Assembly (NCBI RefSeq): GCF_019449275.2
Contig: NZ_JAHZQZ020000018.1
Span: 248,001-312,000, forward strand
Reading direction: 5' to 3'
Source of the DNA: Microbacterium sp. HD4P20
Lineage (GTDB): Bacteria > Actinomycetota > Actinomycetes > Actinomycetales > Microbacteriaceae
Length of the DNA: 64,000 bases
Shown here: positions 14,847 through 23,965 of the stretch, one piece after another
Numbering within the stretch: the first letter of the stretch is position 1
Layout of the letters: every line of letters begins with the position of its first letter
The notes under the pieces: model-generated
What the model saw: the letters and a program-made list of their open reading frames with translations, nothing else
Told to the model about the DNA's origin: nothing
Database searches by the model: none
Translations under genes and position numbers: made by a program

Positions 14847-16304
14847 CTACGGCGCCGCAGTCTCCGGCGCGACGGCAGCTTTCGGCTCCGCACCGTCGAG
14901 CATCGATTCCAGGGTCCGCCCCTTGGTCTCACGCACGTACTTGATGACGAAGAAGATCGCGACGAACGCGAAGAACGTATACACGCCATAGGCGAGTCCC
15001 AGCCCCACCGCGGCGAGGGCCGGGAAGGTGGTGGAGATGACGAAGTTCGCCGCCCATTGGGCGGCTGCGGCGACCGACAGGGCGACAGCGCGAATCCGGT
15101 TGCTGAACATCTCGCCCAGCAGGACCCACACCACCGGCCCCCATGACGCGCCGAAGAACACGACGTACAGGTTCGCCGCCAGGAGCGCGGTCGTCCCCGC
15201 CGCACCTTCCAGGACCGGTTCGCCGTTGACGATCGGCGCGGTGGCGAAGACCACCGTCAACACCGCGAGGCACACGAACTGGCCCATCGCGCCGATGAGC
15301 AGCAGTGGTCGCCGCCCCACCTTGTCGATCAGCATGATCGCGATGATCGTCGTGACGATGTTGGTCACCGAGGTGATGACCGTGATGGTGAGCGAATCCT
15401 GCTCGGTGAAGCCCACCGCCTGCCACAGCGTGGACGAGTAGTAGAAGATCACGTTGATGCCGGTGAACTGCTGCAGCACCGACAAGCCGATGCCGATCCA
15501 GACGATCGGGAGCAGGCCGAACTTCGAGCCGCGCAGGATCGAGAACCGCGGCCTGTCGGGCTTTCCCTGCACGGTCTTGAGGATGTCGGTCGTGGTCTTC
15601 TCGACGTTCCCTCCGACGAAGCGGGTGAGCACGTCCTTGGCCTTCTGCATCTCTCCGCGTGCGATCAGATAGCGCGGGGACTCGGGGATCGTGAGCGCGA
15701 GCAGCCCGTAGATGACCGCGGGAACCAGTTCCGACAGGAACATCCAGCGCCACGCTTCCAGGCCCAGCAACCAGGGCGCCGTAGCGCTGCCGGCCGCCCC
15801 GACGATCGCCGCGTCGCCCAGCAGGGCCACGAAGATTCCCGAGACGATCGCCATCTGCTGCAGAGAGCCGAGACGACCGCGATGCGCGGGAGGCGACACC
15901 TCGGCGATGTAGGCCGGCGCGATCACCGAAGCCGCGCCGACGCCGAGGCCGCCGACGACCCGCCAGAACGAGAGGTCCCAGATGCTGAAGGCGAGCCCGC
16001 AGCCCAGTGCGCTGGCGACGAACAGGATCGCCGCGAGGATCATGACCCTGATCCGTCCGAACCGGTCGGCGATGCGGCCGGCGAACCACGCGCCGATGGC
16101 GCAGCCGATGAGCGCGGACGCGACTGCGAAGCCCAGCAGGAACGGACCGGCCCCGAACACCTCCCCGATCGCGCTGACGGCGCCGTTGATGACCGCGGTG
16201 TCGAAGCCGAACAGGAACCCGCCGAGAGCCGCCGTCGCGGCGACCAGCACCACGCGCGAGATCGGAACGGAGATGTCGGAGCCGGATGCCGGAGCCGAGG
16301 CCAT
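14847..16304 (-). CDS. Sugar:proton symporter, MFS sugar-porter family
   Basis: This 485-residue, 12-helix transporter probably imports a hexose or pentose with protons. Sugar-porter signatures are all present: RIADRFGRI, RGRLGSLQQM, PESPRYL, QQFTGINVIFYYS, DKVGRRPLL and the C-terminal RETKGRTLE. The start at 16304 is supported by AAGGAGG 6 bases before the ATG; longer readings are shadows. It is transcribed away from rsmA and is not obviously linked to the gan locus, though galactose is a possible substrate. Confidence 0.9.
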   Translation of the reverse strand: MASAPASGSDISVPISRVVLVAATAALGGFLFGFDTAVINGAVSAIGEVFGAGPFLLGFAVASALIGCAIGAWFAGRIADRFGRIRVMILAAILFVASALGCGLAFSIWDLSFWRVVGGLGVGAASVIAPAYIAEVSPPAHRGRLGSLQQMAIVSGIFVALLGDAAIVGAAGSATAPWLLGLEAWRWMFLSELVPAVIYGLLALTIPESPRYLIARGEMQKAKDVLTRFVGGNVEKTTTDILKTVQGKPDRPRFSILRGSKFGLLPIVWIGIGLSVLQQFTGINVIFYYSSTLWQAVGFTEQDSLTITVITSVTNIVTTIIAIMLIDKVGRRPLLLIGAMGQFVCLAVLTVVFATAPIVNGEPVLEGAAGTTALLAANLYVVFFGASWGPVVWVLLGEMFSNRIRAVALSVAAAAQWAANFVISTTFPALAAVGLGLAYGVYTFFAFVAIFFVIKYVRETKGRTLESMLDGAEPKAAVAPETAAP

Positions 16305-16445
16305 GGGGAACCTCCTTGTTCGCGCCGCTGCCCACAGCGCACCGGCCGTGCGCCCACCCTGGCGCGGCACGCGCGACCGTGTCAAGCGATAGCCCGGGTC
16401 ACGCACGGTGCAAGGCCCGCGGCCGGGTGCGCGCGCTGCGGTCGG

Positions 16446-16451
16446 TAGGGT
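16446..16451 (+). promoter_or_regulatory. -10 of rsmA (leaderless)
   Basis: TAGGGT is followed by GATCGC and then the ATG of rsmA. Confidence 0.6.
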
Positions 16452-16457
16452 GATCGC

Positions 16458-17318
16458 ATGCCCGTGACACTCCTCGGCGCAGCGGAGATCCGCGCGCTGG
16501 CCGCCGAACTCGATGTCACGCCGACGAAGAAGCTGGGGCAGAACTTCGTCGTGGACGCTAACACGGTTCGCAAGATCGTGCAGGTCGCCGCGGTCTCGCC
16601 GGGGGAGCGAGTGGTGGAGGTCGGGCCGGGCCTGGGATCCCTCACGCTGGCGATCCTCGAGGCAGACGCATCCGTCACCGCCGTCGAGATCGATCACCGC
16701 CTCGCCGAGCGCCTTCCCGCCACCGCGGCTGCTCACGGCGTCGCCGACGGCGCGCTGACCGTGGTGGACGCCGACGCGCTGCGCGTGACCGAGCTGCCCG
16801 GCGACCCGACGGTGCTCGTGGCGAACCTGCCCTACAACGTGTCGGTGCCCGTGCTGCTGCACTTCCTCGAGACCTTCCCGAGCCTTCAGCGCGGTGTCGT
16901 CATGGTGCAGGCCGAGGTCGGGGAGCGGCTCGCGGCGCCGCCAGGGTCGAAGGTCTACGGGGCGCCGAGCGTGAAGGCGGCCTGGTACGGACCCTGGCGG
17001 CTCGCCGGAACCGTTTCGCGGCAGGTCTTCTGGCCCATGCCCAACGTCGACAGCGTGCTCGTCGCGTTCCGCCGTGACCCGGTTCTTCCGGGGGGCGAGA
17101 GCCCGCGCGGCGACGTCGAGCTGCGTCGGCGCACCTTCCGGATCGTGGATGCCGCGTTCCAGCAGCGGCGCAAGATGCTGCGGCAGGCTCTGGCCGCCGT
17201 CCTGGGTGGCACAGCCGCCGAGGCGACAGCCGTTCTCGAACGCGCCGGCGTCGCCCCCACGGCTCGCGGTGAGGAGCTCTCGGTCGACGATTTCGTGCGC
17301 ATCGCGCTCGCCGTCTGA
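16458..17318 (+). CDS. rsmA: 16S rRNA N6-dimethyladenosine transferase RsmA (KsgA)
   Basis: RsmA dimethylates A1518 and A1519 of 16S rRNA during late small-subunit assembly. The 286-residue protein shows [10 protein letters not shown] at the start, the SAM-binding loop [12 protein letters not shown] and the catalytic [13 protein letters not shown] motif. The C-terminal domain contains [12 protein letters not shown]. The start is fixed by TAGGGT 6 bases upstream. Confidence 0.95.
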   Translation: MPVTLLGAAEIRALAAELDVTPTKKLGQNFVVDANTVRKIVQVAAVSPGERVVEVGPGLGSLTLAILEADASVTAVEIDHRLAERLPATAAAHGVADGALTVVDADALRVTELPGDPTVLVANLPYNVSVPVLLHFLETFPSLQRGVVMVQAEVGERLAAPPGSKVYGAPSVKAAWYGPWRLAGTVSRQVFWPMPNVDSVLVAFRRDPVLPGGESPRGDVELRRRTFRIVDAAFQQRRKMLRQALAAVLGGTAAEATAVLERAGVAPTARGEELSVDDFVRIALAV

Positions 17319-17375
17319 TCTCGGCCATTCACGCAACGTTCACCGTGTTGCCAGGGTTGCCGCCCATCGCGGGGG

Positions 17376-17381
17376 TAGCCT
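17376..17381 (+). promoter_or_regulatory. Candidate -10 for the phosphodiesterase gene
   Basis: TAGCCT would give a leader of about 34 bases before the ATG at 17422. Purine-rich GGCGAGGAAG lies in between. Confidence 0.4.
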
Positions 17382-17421
17382 GCGGGCAGGTCCCGGTGGT
17401 CGAGGCGAGGAAGACGACACG

Positions 17422-18360
17422 ATGCGCACCGCAGAGTACCCCGCACCCGAGCGGATCCTGCTGCACTTGAGCGACACGCACCTGCGCGCAGGGGGTTCAC
17501 GCCTCTTCGACACGGTCGATGGCGCTCACCGACTCTCGCGGGCGCTGGAGGCCGTGGAGGCCAGCGGCGTGCGCCCCGACGCGCTGATCTTCACCGGCGA
17601 CCTTGCCGATCTCGGCGAGCCGGCCGCGTATCAGCAGCTCCGCGACCTCGTCGAACCGCTCGCCGAGCGCCTGGATGCGCAGCTGCTGTGGGTCATGGGC
17701 AACCACGACGACCGCGGCGCCTTTCGTGCGGGGCTTCTCGGCGAGCTTCCCGACACCGACGCGATCGACCGGGTGGACGAGCTCGACGGCCTGCGCGTGA
17801 TCACGCTCGACTCGACGGTGCCCGGGCGCCACCACGGCGAGGTCACCGACGCCCAGCTGGAGTGGCTCGGTGATGCGCTGGCGACCCCCGCGCCACTGGG
17901 GACCGTTCTCGCGATGCACCACCCGCCCGTGCCCAGCGTGCTGCCGCTGGCGGCGAGCGTCGAGCTGCGGGACCAGTCGCGCCTTGCCGACGTGCTGCGC
18001 GGCACCGACGTGCGCGCGATCATCGCCGGCCATCTGCACTACTCGACCTTCGCGACCTTCGCCGGCATCCCCGTCTCGGTCGCCTCGTCCACCTGCTACG
18101 CGCAGGACCTCACGGTGCCCACCGGGGGCACCCGGCCTCAGGACGGCGCCCAGGCTTTCAACCTCGTGCACGTGTACGACCAGACCGTCGTGCACTCCGT
18201 CGTTCCCGTCGATGTCCCCAGGACGCTCGAGCACATCGACGCGGAGCAGGCGCGAGACCGGCTGCGGGTCGCGGGAATCCGGCCCCTCAGCGATGCACCC
18301 GCGGACGCCGCGAGCGTGCCGAGGGATGCGCCGACCGCGCCGATCGCACTGATCCGCTGA
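17422..18360 (+). CDS. Calcineurin-like phosphodiesterase, CpdA/Rv0805-like
   Basis: This 312-residue protein belongs to the class III cyclic-nucleotide phosphodiesterase-like metallophosphoesterases. The two-metal site is clear from [28 protein letters not shown] and AGHLHYS. Rv0805 of Mycobacterium, the best-known relative, hydrolyses cAMP and other phosphodiesters; the natural substrate here is unknown. The start follows a purine-rich stretch. The last 74 bases overlap the convergent Stealth gene. Confidence 0.87.
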   Translation: MRTAEYPAPERILLHLSDTHLRAGGSRLFDTVDGAHRLSRALEAVEASGVRPDALIFTGDLADLGEPAAYQQLRDLVEPLAERLDAQLLWVMGNHDDRGAFRAGLLGELPDTDAIDRVDELDGLRVITLDSTVPGRHHGEVTDAQLEWLGDALATPAPLGTVLAMHHPPVPSVLPLAASVELRDQSRLADVLRGTDVRAIIAGHLHYSTFATFAGIPVSVASSTCYAQDLTVPTGGTRPQDGAQAFNLVHVYDQTVVHSVVPVDVPRTLEHIDAEQARDRLRVAGIRPLSDAPADAASVPRDAPTAPIALIR

Positions 18361-19912
18361 GTTCTTCGGCGACGGCCGAATCCGCGCGTTCCCATGGAGC
18401 CATGACCGGGAACATCCGCTCCAGGGCCGTGCGCATGGCCTCAACGCGGATCGCCTCGGGCACCTCCACCTCGCCGCCGTCGTTCAGGCAGAACATGTCG
18501 ATGTCGGTGCGCTCCGCCAGCCGTCCGAGCCGGCGCAGTGACGCCGACAGCGTGGTTTGCACATACCGCACGCGCGGTCGATGCGTGGCGACCGCTCTCC
18601 CGGTCATGAGTGCGTAGTAGTGATAGAGGCTGTTGGTCACTGAGATGTCGGTGGCGGAGCGGAAGCGGGATGCCGCGGTGCGGGCGAAGTCCCCGGGGAA
18701 GGCCTGCTCGAGCTCGGCCATCACGCTCTTGCGCAGCGGCGTCGCGCAATGCTCGAGGTCGCGCACGATCGTGCGGCCGAAGCGCTCCCGCAGCAGCGCC
18801 CGGTTGACTCGGAGCCCGTTGTCGTGCCCGCTGCGGTGCGGGGCGGGCTCGCCGGCGCCGATCCGCACCTCGCACTCGACGAACTTGGTCACCCCGCCCG
18901 GTGTGAAGAACAGCTCCGGCTCGATGAGACGGCCGAAGAACATGTCGTCGTTGGAGTAGAGGAAGTGCTCGGCCAGACCCGGGATGCGGTGCAGCTGCGC
19001 TTCGACCGCGTGGGAATTGTGAGTGGGAAGCACTGACGGATCGGCGAAGAACTCCTCGCTGCGCACGATCGTCACCTTCGGGTGCTCGGTCAGCCATGCC
19101 GGAGCCGGAGAGTCCGTGGCGATGAAGATGCGACGCACCCAAGGGGCGTACATGTGCACGCTGCGCAACGCGTACTTCAGTTCGTCCACGTGCCGGTACC
19201 GCGCCGGGCCGTCGTCGCCGTCGCCGACGACGTATTCGGCCATCTGTGCGGCGCGCTGGCGCTGGAACTCCGTCGATGAGCCATCGACCCACGAGAAGAC
19301 CATGTCGACGTCTGCGGTGAACTCGTGCGGCTGCGGGTCGAACATCCCGCTGATCGTGCGCCATGTCCGACCGTAACGCTCCACGGCCGTCACGTCGAGG
19401 TCGCCACGGGGCACGAGCCGACGCGTCAGCGCGTTGTCGCTGGGCGCCTCGAGCACGTCGTCCTGCTGCCGCCAGAACTCCAGGCGCGCGCCGAGCGCGG
19501 CGCCATAGCGCAGCGAGCCGTTCGCGCTCACGCGTGGGCGGTAGACCCGCACCACCGACGGCTCCGCACCGGGGAGGGTGGCCTCGCTCGCCAGCACGGG
19601 CGGGCGTCGCTTGGCCTTGACGTAGACCGGCTCGCGGTCGCACAGCGCGGCGAGCGCTGCGAAGGCGGCGTCCCGCGCGGCGACATCGACGACCAGGGCC
19701 GGAACCGCGCGGTCGTGGCGGATCAGCGTCACCTCGACCCCCGCGGCCTCGAGGGTCGACGCGACCAGGAGCAGATCGCCGATGCGCGCCTGCTCCGGTG
19801 TCACGGTGTCATGGACGATGTGCAGGATCCCGCGATCGAGCACGACATCACGACGATCGAGCAGATCGGACCACGGGTCCGGCTGCGGGGGGACTACCGA
19901 CAGAGCGGGCAT
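18287..19912 (-). CDS. Stealth-family sugar-phosphate transferase
   Basis: Stealth proteins transfer hexose-1-phosphate units to build phosphodiester-linked surface or capsular polysaccharides. The 541-residue protein carries all four conserved regions: [11 protein letters not shown] (CR1), [20 protein letters not shown] (CR2), [17 protein letters not shown] followed by [11 protein letters not shown] (CR3), and a C-terminal CR4 around [17 protein letters not shown] lies 5 bases before the ATG at 19912. It stands alone without other capsule genes. Its 3' end overlaps the phosphodiesterase gene on the other strand. Confidence 0.9.
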   Translation of the reverse strand: MPALSVVPPQPDPWSDLLDRRDVVLDRGILHIVHDTVTPEQARIGDLLLVASTLEAAGVEVTLIRHDRAVPALVVDVAARDAAFAALAALCDREPVYVKAKRRPPVLASEATLPGAEPSVVRVYRPRVSANGSLRYGAALGARLEFWRQQDDVLEAPSDNALTRRLVPRGDLDVTAVERYGRTWRTISGMFDPQPHEFTADVDMVFSWVDGSSTEFQRQRAAQMAEYVVGDGDDGPARYRHVDELKYALRSVHMYAPWVRRIFIATDSPAPAWLTEHPKVTIVRSEEFFADPSVLPTHNSHAVEAQLHRIPGLAEHFLYSNDDMFFGRLIEPELFFTPGGVTKFVECEVRIGAGEPAPHRSGHDNGLRVNRALLRERFGRTIVRDLEHCATPLRKSVMAELEQAFPGDFARTAASRFRSATDISVTNSLYHYYALMTGRAVATHRPRVRYVQTTLSASLRRLGRLAERTDIDMFCLNDGGEVEVPEAIRVEAMRTALERMFPVMAPWERADSAVAEELSGSVRSARSAHPSARSRRPRVHR

Positions 19913-20030
19913 CGAAACCTCCTTCGCGGCGACACGGAAGATCCGGCTGTCCGAGAACCGGCGTGCGCGGCACGCTCGAGGGCGGGCCGGCTGCGGCCGG
20001 TAGGGCAACCATATGCACCTTTCATTACAA

Positions 20031-20042
20031 CAGGATTTCCTG
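20031..20042. promoter_or_regulatory. Palindrome in an AT-rich island upstream of the Stealth gene
   Basis: CAGGA and TCCTG flank TT within an unusually AT-rich stretch (about 20010-20042) in the divergent region before the Stealth and aldo/keto reductase genes. This is a plausible promoter/operator area, but no -35/-10 pair stands out. Confidence 0.4.
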
Positions 20043-20121
20043 CCATGGGCCTTCCCTTTGCGGCCGCTCTGGTGTACGCGCGCGGCACCCGTCGAAACCT
20101 GCGGGCCGGGCGAGACGTCGA

Positions 20122-20127
20122 TAGCCT
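20122..20127 (+). promoter_or_regulatory. -10 of the aldo/keto reductase gene (leaderless)
   Basis: TAGCCT is followed by GGACCG and then GTG. Confidence 0.6.
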
Positions 20128-20133
20128 GGACCG

Positions 20134-21201
20134 GTGACCGAAGAGCCGCGCTACCGTGCCCGTGGAGGCGACCTCCACCGCCCCTATTCCGCCGCCGACG
20201 ATCGCTACGCCCGCGCGGAGTACCGCCAGGTCGGCGCCTCCGGTCTCACGCTTCCGCCGATCTCGCTCGGGCTGTGGTGGAACTTCGGCGACAACATCCC
20301 GTTCGACAACCAGCGGACGCTGCTGCGCCACGCGTTCGACAACGGCATCACCCATTTCGACCTCGCGAACAACTACGGTCCGCCCTACGGCTCGGCCGAG
20401 ACCAACTTCGGCCGCATGATGCGCGAGGACTTCGCGGCATACCGTGATGAGCTCATCATCTCGTCCAAGGCCGGCTACGACATGTGGCATGGCCCGTACG
20501 GCAACGGCGGCTCGCGCAAGTACCTGCTGGCCAGCGCCGAACAGTCCCTGAAGCGCATGAGCGTCGAGTACGTCGACATCTTCTACTCCCACCGCGTCGA
20601 CCCCGACGTTCCCATCGAGGAGACCGTGGGGGCGCTGGACACGCTGGTGCGGCAGGGCAAGGCGCTCTACGTCGGCATCTCGTCGTACAGCGCCGAGCGC
20701 ACCGCGGTCGCGGCATCCGTCGCCCGTTCGCTCGGAACCCCGCTGGTGATCCACCAGCCCGCATACTCGATCCTCAACCGCTGGATCGAGGACGGCCTGA
20801 CCGGCGTGCTGAAACAGGAGGGCATGGGCGCCATCGCGTTCACGCCGCTCGCGCAGGGGCTGCTCACCGACAAGTACCTCGGTGGCGGCCCCGCCCAGCG
20901 CGCGCAGCAGCGCGGTTCGCTTCCGCAGCAGCAGCTGTCGGAGAAGGGGCTAGCCATTGTGCGCGGGCTCGACGTCGTCGCTAAGGAGCGGGGGCAGTCG
21001 CTCGCGCAGATGGCGATCCAGTGGGTGCTGCGCGACCCGGTCGTCACCTCGGCGCTCATCGGCGCCTCCCGTCCCGAGCAGCTCGACGAGAACCTGCGCG
21101 CCCTCGACGGTCCTGCTTTCAGCACCGACGAGATCGAGCGCATCGACGCGCTGTCGGACGGCATCGACGTCGACCTCTGGGCGGAATCGGCGAGGCGGTG
21201 A
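20134..21201 (+). CDS. Aldo/keto reductase, YghZ/GpR type
   Basis: This 355-residue NADPH-dependent reductase belongs to the AKR14-like group. E. coli YghZ, the best-known member, reduces glyceraldehyde-3-phosphate and methylglyoxal. Visible features are [16 protein letters not shown], carrying the catalytic Asp/Tyr region, and SSKAGYDMW with the catalytic Lys. FYSHRVDPD and the cofactor-binding [15 protein letters not shown] follow. It is leaderless by position of TAGCCT. Its stop overlaps the ispE start (GTGA), so the two are probably translated together. Confidence 0.9.
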   Translation: MTEEPRYRARGGDLHRPYSAADDRYARAEYRQVGASGLTLPPISLGLWWNFGDNIPFDNQRTLLRHAFDNGITHFDLANNYGPPYGSAETNFGRMMREDFAAYRDELIISSKAGYDMWHGPYGNGGSRKYLLASAEQSLKRMSVEYVDIFYSHRVDPDVPIEETVGALDTLVRQGKALYVGISSYSAERTAVAASVARSLGTPLVIHQPAYSILNRWIEDGLTGVLKQEGMGAIAFTPLAQGLLTDKYLGGGPAQRAQQRGSLPQQQLSEKGLAIVRGLDVVAKERGQSLAQMAIQWVLRDPVVTSALIGASRPEQLDENLRALDGPAFSTDEIERIDALSDGIDVDLWAESARR

Positions 21202-22124
21202 GCGAGGCCCTCGCCGCCGCCGGCGTCCACGTGCGGGCACCGGGAAAGCTCAATCTCTTCTTCGAGGTCGGCAGGGTGCAGGACGACGGCTACCACGACG
21301 TCGCCTCGGCGTATCAGGCGGTGTCGCTCTTCGAGGACGTGTGGGCGACGCCGTCCGACGAGTTCACGGTGGCCGTCTCGGGCACCGTCGACGTCTCAGG
21401 CGTTCCTGCCGACGACCGCAACCTCGCCGTGCGGGCCGCGCGCCTGCTCGCGCAGCGCATCGGCTACGACGGCGGTGTGCACCTCGACATCGTCAAGCAC
21501 GTTCCGGTGGCCGGCGGCATGGGCGGAGGATCCGCGGATGCCGCGGCCGCTCTCGTCGCGTGCGACGCGCTGTGGGGCGCCGAGCTCGGCGGTGCCGAGC
21601 TGCACAAGCTGGCCGCGCGCCTCGGGGCCGATGTGCCTTTCGCGCTCATGGGAGGAACGGCCGTCGGCACCGGCCGTGGGGACCAGCTGAGCCCGGCGCT
21701 GGCGAAGGGACGCTTCGACTGGGTGGTGCTGCCCTCGGGCGGCGGACTGTCGACGCCCGAGGTCTACGCCCACCTGGATCAGCTGCGGAACGGCCCCGAC
21801 ATCGTCGCTACCCCGAGCGTGCCCGAGGTTGACCCCGCCGTGCTCCACGCGTTGCGCGCCGGCGACCCTGTCGCGCTCGCCGCGCACATCCGCAACGACC
21901 TGCAGGTCGCCGCCCTCTCGATGCGCCCCGAGCTGCGGCGCGCCCTCGAACTGGGCGAGCAGTCCGGCGCGCTTGCCGGGCTGGTGTCGGGGTCTGGCCC
22001 TACGCTGGCTTTCCTGACCGCCGACCCGGAGTCGGCGCTCGAGTTGCAGGTGACGCTGTCGGCTGCGGGGTTCGAGGCGCTGCACGTCCACGGGCCCGTG
22101 GCGGGAGCGCGCATCGCCGCGTGA
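21198..22124 (+). CDS. ispE: 4-diphosphocytidyl-2-C-methyl-D-erythritol kinase
   Basis: IspE phosphorylates CDP-methylerythritol in the MEP route to isopentenyl diphosphate. The 308-residue GHMP kinase shows [12 protein letters not shown] and DDGYHDV. The phosphate loop is [18 protein letters not shown], and [13 protein letters not shown] lies near the end. GTG 21198 is the natural start because it overlaps the stop of the reductase gene and gives the usual N-terminus. Confidence 0.94.
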   Translation: MSEALAAAGVHVRAPGKLNLFFEVGRVQDDGYHDVASAYQAVSLFEDVWATPSDEFTVAVSGTVDVSGVPADDRNLAVRAARLLAQRIGYDGGVHLDIVKHVPVAGGMGGGSADAAAALVACDALWGAELGGAELHKLAARLGADVPFALMGGTAVGTGRGDQLSPALAKGRFDWVVLPSGGGLSTPEVYAHLDQLRNGPDIVATPSVPEVDPAVLHALRAGDPVALAAHIRNDLQVAALSMRPELRRALELGEQSGALAGLVSGSGPTLAFLTADPESALELQVTLSAAGFEALHVHGPVAGARIAA

Positions 22125-22137
22125 GAACCTGCCGAAA

Positions 22138-22156
22138 CCCGGGCGCTGCTCCCGGG
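22138..22156 (+). terminator. Weak hairpin after ispE
   Basis: CCCGGG and CCCGGG pair around a 7-base loop, 14 bases after the ispE stop. No T-run follows, so termination would be partial at best. Confidence 0.35.
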
Positions 22157-22195
22157 AGAAGGCACCGACCTTCCCAGATCCGAGGAGGACACACG

Positions 22196-23551
22196 ATGAC
22201 CACGTTCCACCAGACCGACGCACAGGTCGCTTCAGCGTCGGATCGGGACGCCTTCCGCGCCGCGCCTCTGGATGAGCAGTCCCGTGCTCGCCTCGCCGAG
22301 AACGGGCTGGAATACCGTCGCGTCGAGGTCGACGGCGACGGCTTCTCGTCGTGGCTGCAGGTCACCGCGCGCGGATTCCAGGACGGTGAGCGCAGCGACG
22401 AGCAGATCTCCGCCGCGCGGGAGCGCAGCGGCTATCGGCGCGTCACCGGCGTGTTCGATCCCGCCGCGCCCATGGCGGAGTCGCCGGCGGCGACGATCGC
22501 CTCGTGGCTGGGCGAGCTCAGTGTGCCGGGCGAGGGAGCGATCCCTTCCGCGGCGATCTCGGCCGTGACCGTGTCGCCGACTCACCGCCGGCGCGGAATC
22601 GCCCGCGCGATGCTGGAGGGCGAGCTGCGCACGGCGCATGCCGCCGGCATCCCCATGGCGATGCTCACGGTGAGCGAGTCGACCCTGTACGGCCGCTACG
22701 GGTTCGCTCCCGCCGCCGCCGCGGCGGCGTGGCGCATCGAGACGCGGCGCGCGACGTGGATCGGGCCGCGCCCCGAGGGCCGGGTCGACTTCATCTCGCG
22801 ACAGCGGCTGCGCGAGCTCCTTCCGGTGCTGCACGAGCGCTCGCGCCGGCGCGTGCCCGGCGAGATCGATGTGCCCGGCGGTCACTGGGACAACTTCGCC
22901 GGCACCCGGCCGGACGCCGAGAAGGCGGGCGAGAAGCGCGCGGTGCAGTACTCCGACGCGTCGGGAGAGGTGCGCGGGCTCGCGGTGTACTCGGTGCGCG
23001 AGAATCACGACGACTTCACCAAGGCGACGGTGAACGTCGGGTATCTGCTCGCCGAGACCGATGACGCGTATGCCGCGCTGTGGCGCTTCCTCCTCGAGCT
23101 CGACCTCGTCGCGGAGGTGCGCGCGTCCGAGCTCGCGGCGGACGAGCCGCTGTTGTGGATGATCGCGGATCAGCGCGCCGCGACCATCACCCTGACCGAC
23201 CACCAGTACGTGCGGATCCTCGACGTCCCGCGGGCGCTCGAGACCCGCCGGTACCCCGTCGCCGGAACACTGGTGTTCGACGTGTCCGATCCGCTGGGCA
23301 TTGCCGGCGGCCGCTTCCACCTCGATGCCGGCGCGGACGGCGCGGCCCGTGTGACGACGCTGTCGGCCGACGAGACACCGGCGGGCGCGGTCACCGTGAC
23401 CCTCGGCATCCAGGAGCTCTCAGCGGTGTATCTCGGAGGCGTGTCGCTGGCCACGCTCTCGGCGGCACGTCGCGTGCAGTCCGATGACGTCGAGGCCGCG
23501 GCTCGCATCTTCGGCTGGCACACCGCGCCACGGCTGAGCATCTGGTACTGA
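22196..23551 (+). CDS. Eis-like GNAT N-acetyltransferase
   Basis: This 451-residue protein has the two-GNAT-plus-SCP2-like layout of the Eis family, hexameric acetyltransferases that modify amines, aminoglycosides or lysines. The acetyl-CoA loop is visible as AVTVSPTHRRRGIARAML near residue 120, then LTVSESTLYGRYGF. The C-terminal carboxylate is W-Y at SIWY, as expected because the terminal carboxyl group acts in catalysis. GAGGAGG precedes the ATG. The physiological substrate is unknown; aminoglycoside modification is possible but not shown by sequence. Confidence 0.87.
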   Translation: MTTFHQTDAQVASASDRDAFRAAPLDEQSRARLAENGLEYRRVEVDGDGFSSWLQVTARGFQDGERSDEQISAARERSGYRRVTGVFDPAAPMAESPAATIASWLGELSVPGEGAIPSAAISAVTVSPTHRRRGIARAMLEGELRTAHAAGIPMAMLTVSESTLYGRYGFAPAAAAAAWRIETRRATWIGPRPEGRVDFISRQRLRELLPVLHERSRRRVPGEIDVPGGHWDNFAGTRPDAEKAGEKRAVQYSDASGEVRGLAVYSVRENHDDFTKATVNVGYLLAETDDAYAALWRFLLELDLVAEVRASELAADEPLLWMIADQRAATITLTDHQYVRILDVPRALETRRYPVAGTLVFDVSDPLGIAGGRFHLDAGADGAARVTTLSADETPAGAVTVTLGIQELSAVYLGGVSLATLSAARRVQSDDVEAAARIFGWHTAPRLSIWY

Positions 23552-23562
23552 GCGGGCCACCT

Positions 23563-23605
23563 TGCACACCGGGGGAACATCCCTGGTGCAGGCGGCGTTC
23601 GCCTG
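23563..23605. other. Two hairpins between the Eis-like and DUF427 genes
   Basis: TGCAC (23563-23567) pairs with GTGCA (23586-23590), with inner GGG/CCC pairing around an AACAT loop. A second stem, CAGGCG/CGCCTG (23589-23605), overlaps it by two bases. It could be a terminator for the upstream gene or a leader structure of the DUF427 gene. Confidence 0.45.
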
Positions 23606-23634
23606 ACTGACACCCACTACCCCCAGGGAGAATC

Positions 23635-23937
23635 ATGAAGGCAGTGTTCGACGGCGTGACGATCGCCGAAGCGGAGCAGGACGACCTCGTCCGGATCGAG
23701 GGCAATTGGTACTTTCCCCCGGCGGCGCTCGCCGAGGGGGCGCTCGTCGAGAGCCCGACGCCCTACACCTGCCCGTGGAAGGGTGAGGCGCAGTACTTCT
23801 CGGTCAGCAAGGGCGGCGCTCAGCTCGCCGACGGCGCCTGGTCGTACCCCACGCCGAAGCCGACCGCGATCGAGCGCGTCGGCGCCGACTTCTCTGGATA
23901 CGTCGCGTTCGACCGGAAGGTGCAGATCGTCGACTGA
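23635..23937 (+). CDS. DUF427 family protein
   Basis: This small, 100-residue soluble protein matches the DUF427 fold. The conserved core NWYFPPAAL, PYTCPWKGEAQYFSV and AWSYPTP are all visible. No biochemical function is established for the family that I can name. CAGGGAG lies 6 bases before the ATG. The ABC-F gene starts 28 bases downstream. Confidence 0.85.
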   Translation: MKAVFDGVTIAEAEQDDLVRIEGNWYFPPAALAEGALVESPTPYTCPWKGEAQYFSVSKGGAQLADGAWSYPTPKPTAIERVGADFSGYVAFDRKVQIVD

Positions 23938-23950
23938 GCTCCGCCTCGCC

Positions 23951-23956
23951 TAGCCT
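23951..23956 (+). promoter_or_regulatory. -10 of the ABC-F gene
   Basis: TAGCCT lies 9 bases before the ATG, so the transcript would carry only about 3 untranslated bases. The intervening GGGGGAG could also act as a ribosome-binding site on a longer mRNA. Confidence 0.5.
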
Positions 23957-23965
23957 GGGGGAGAC

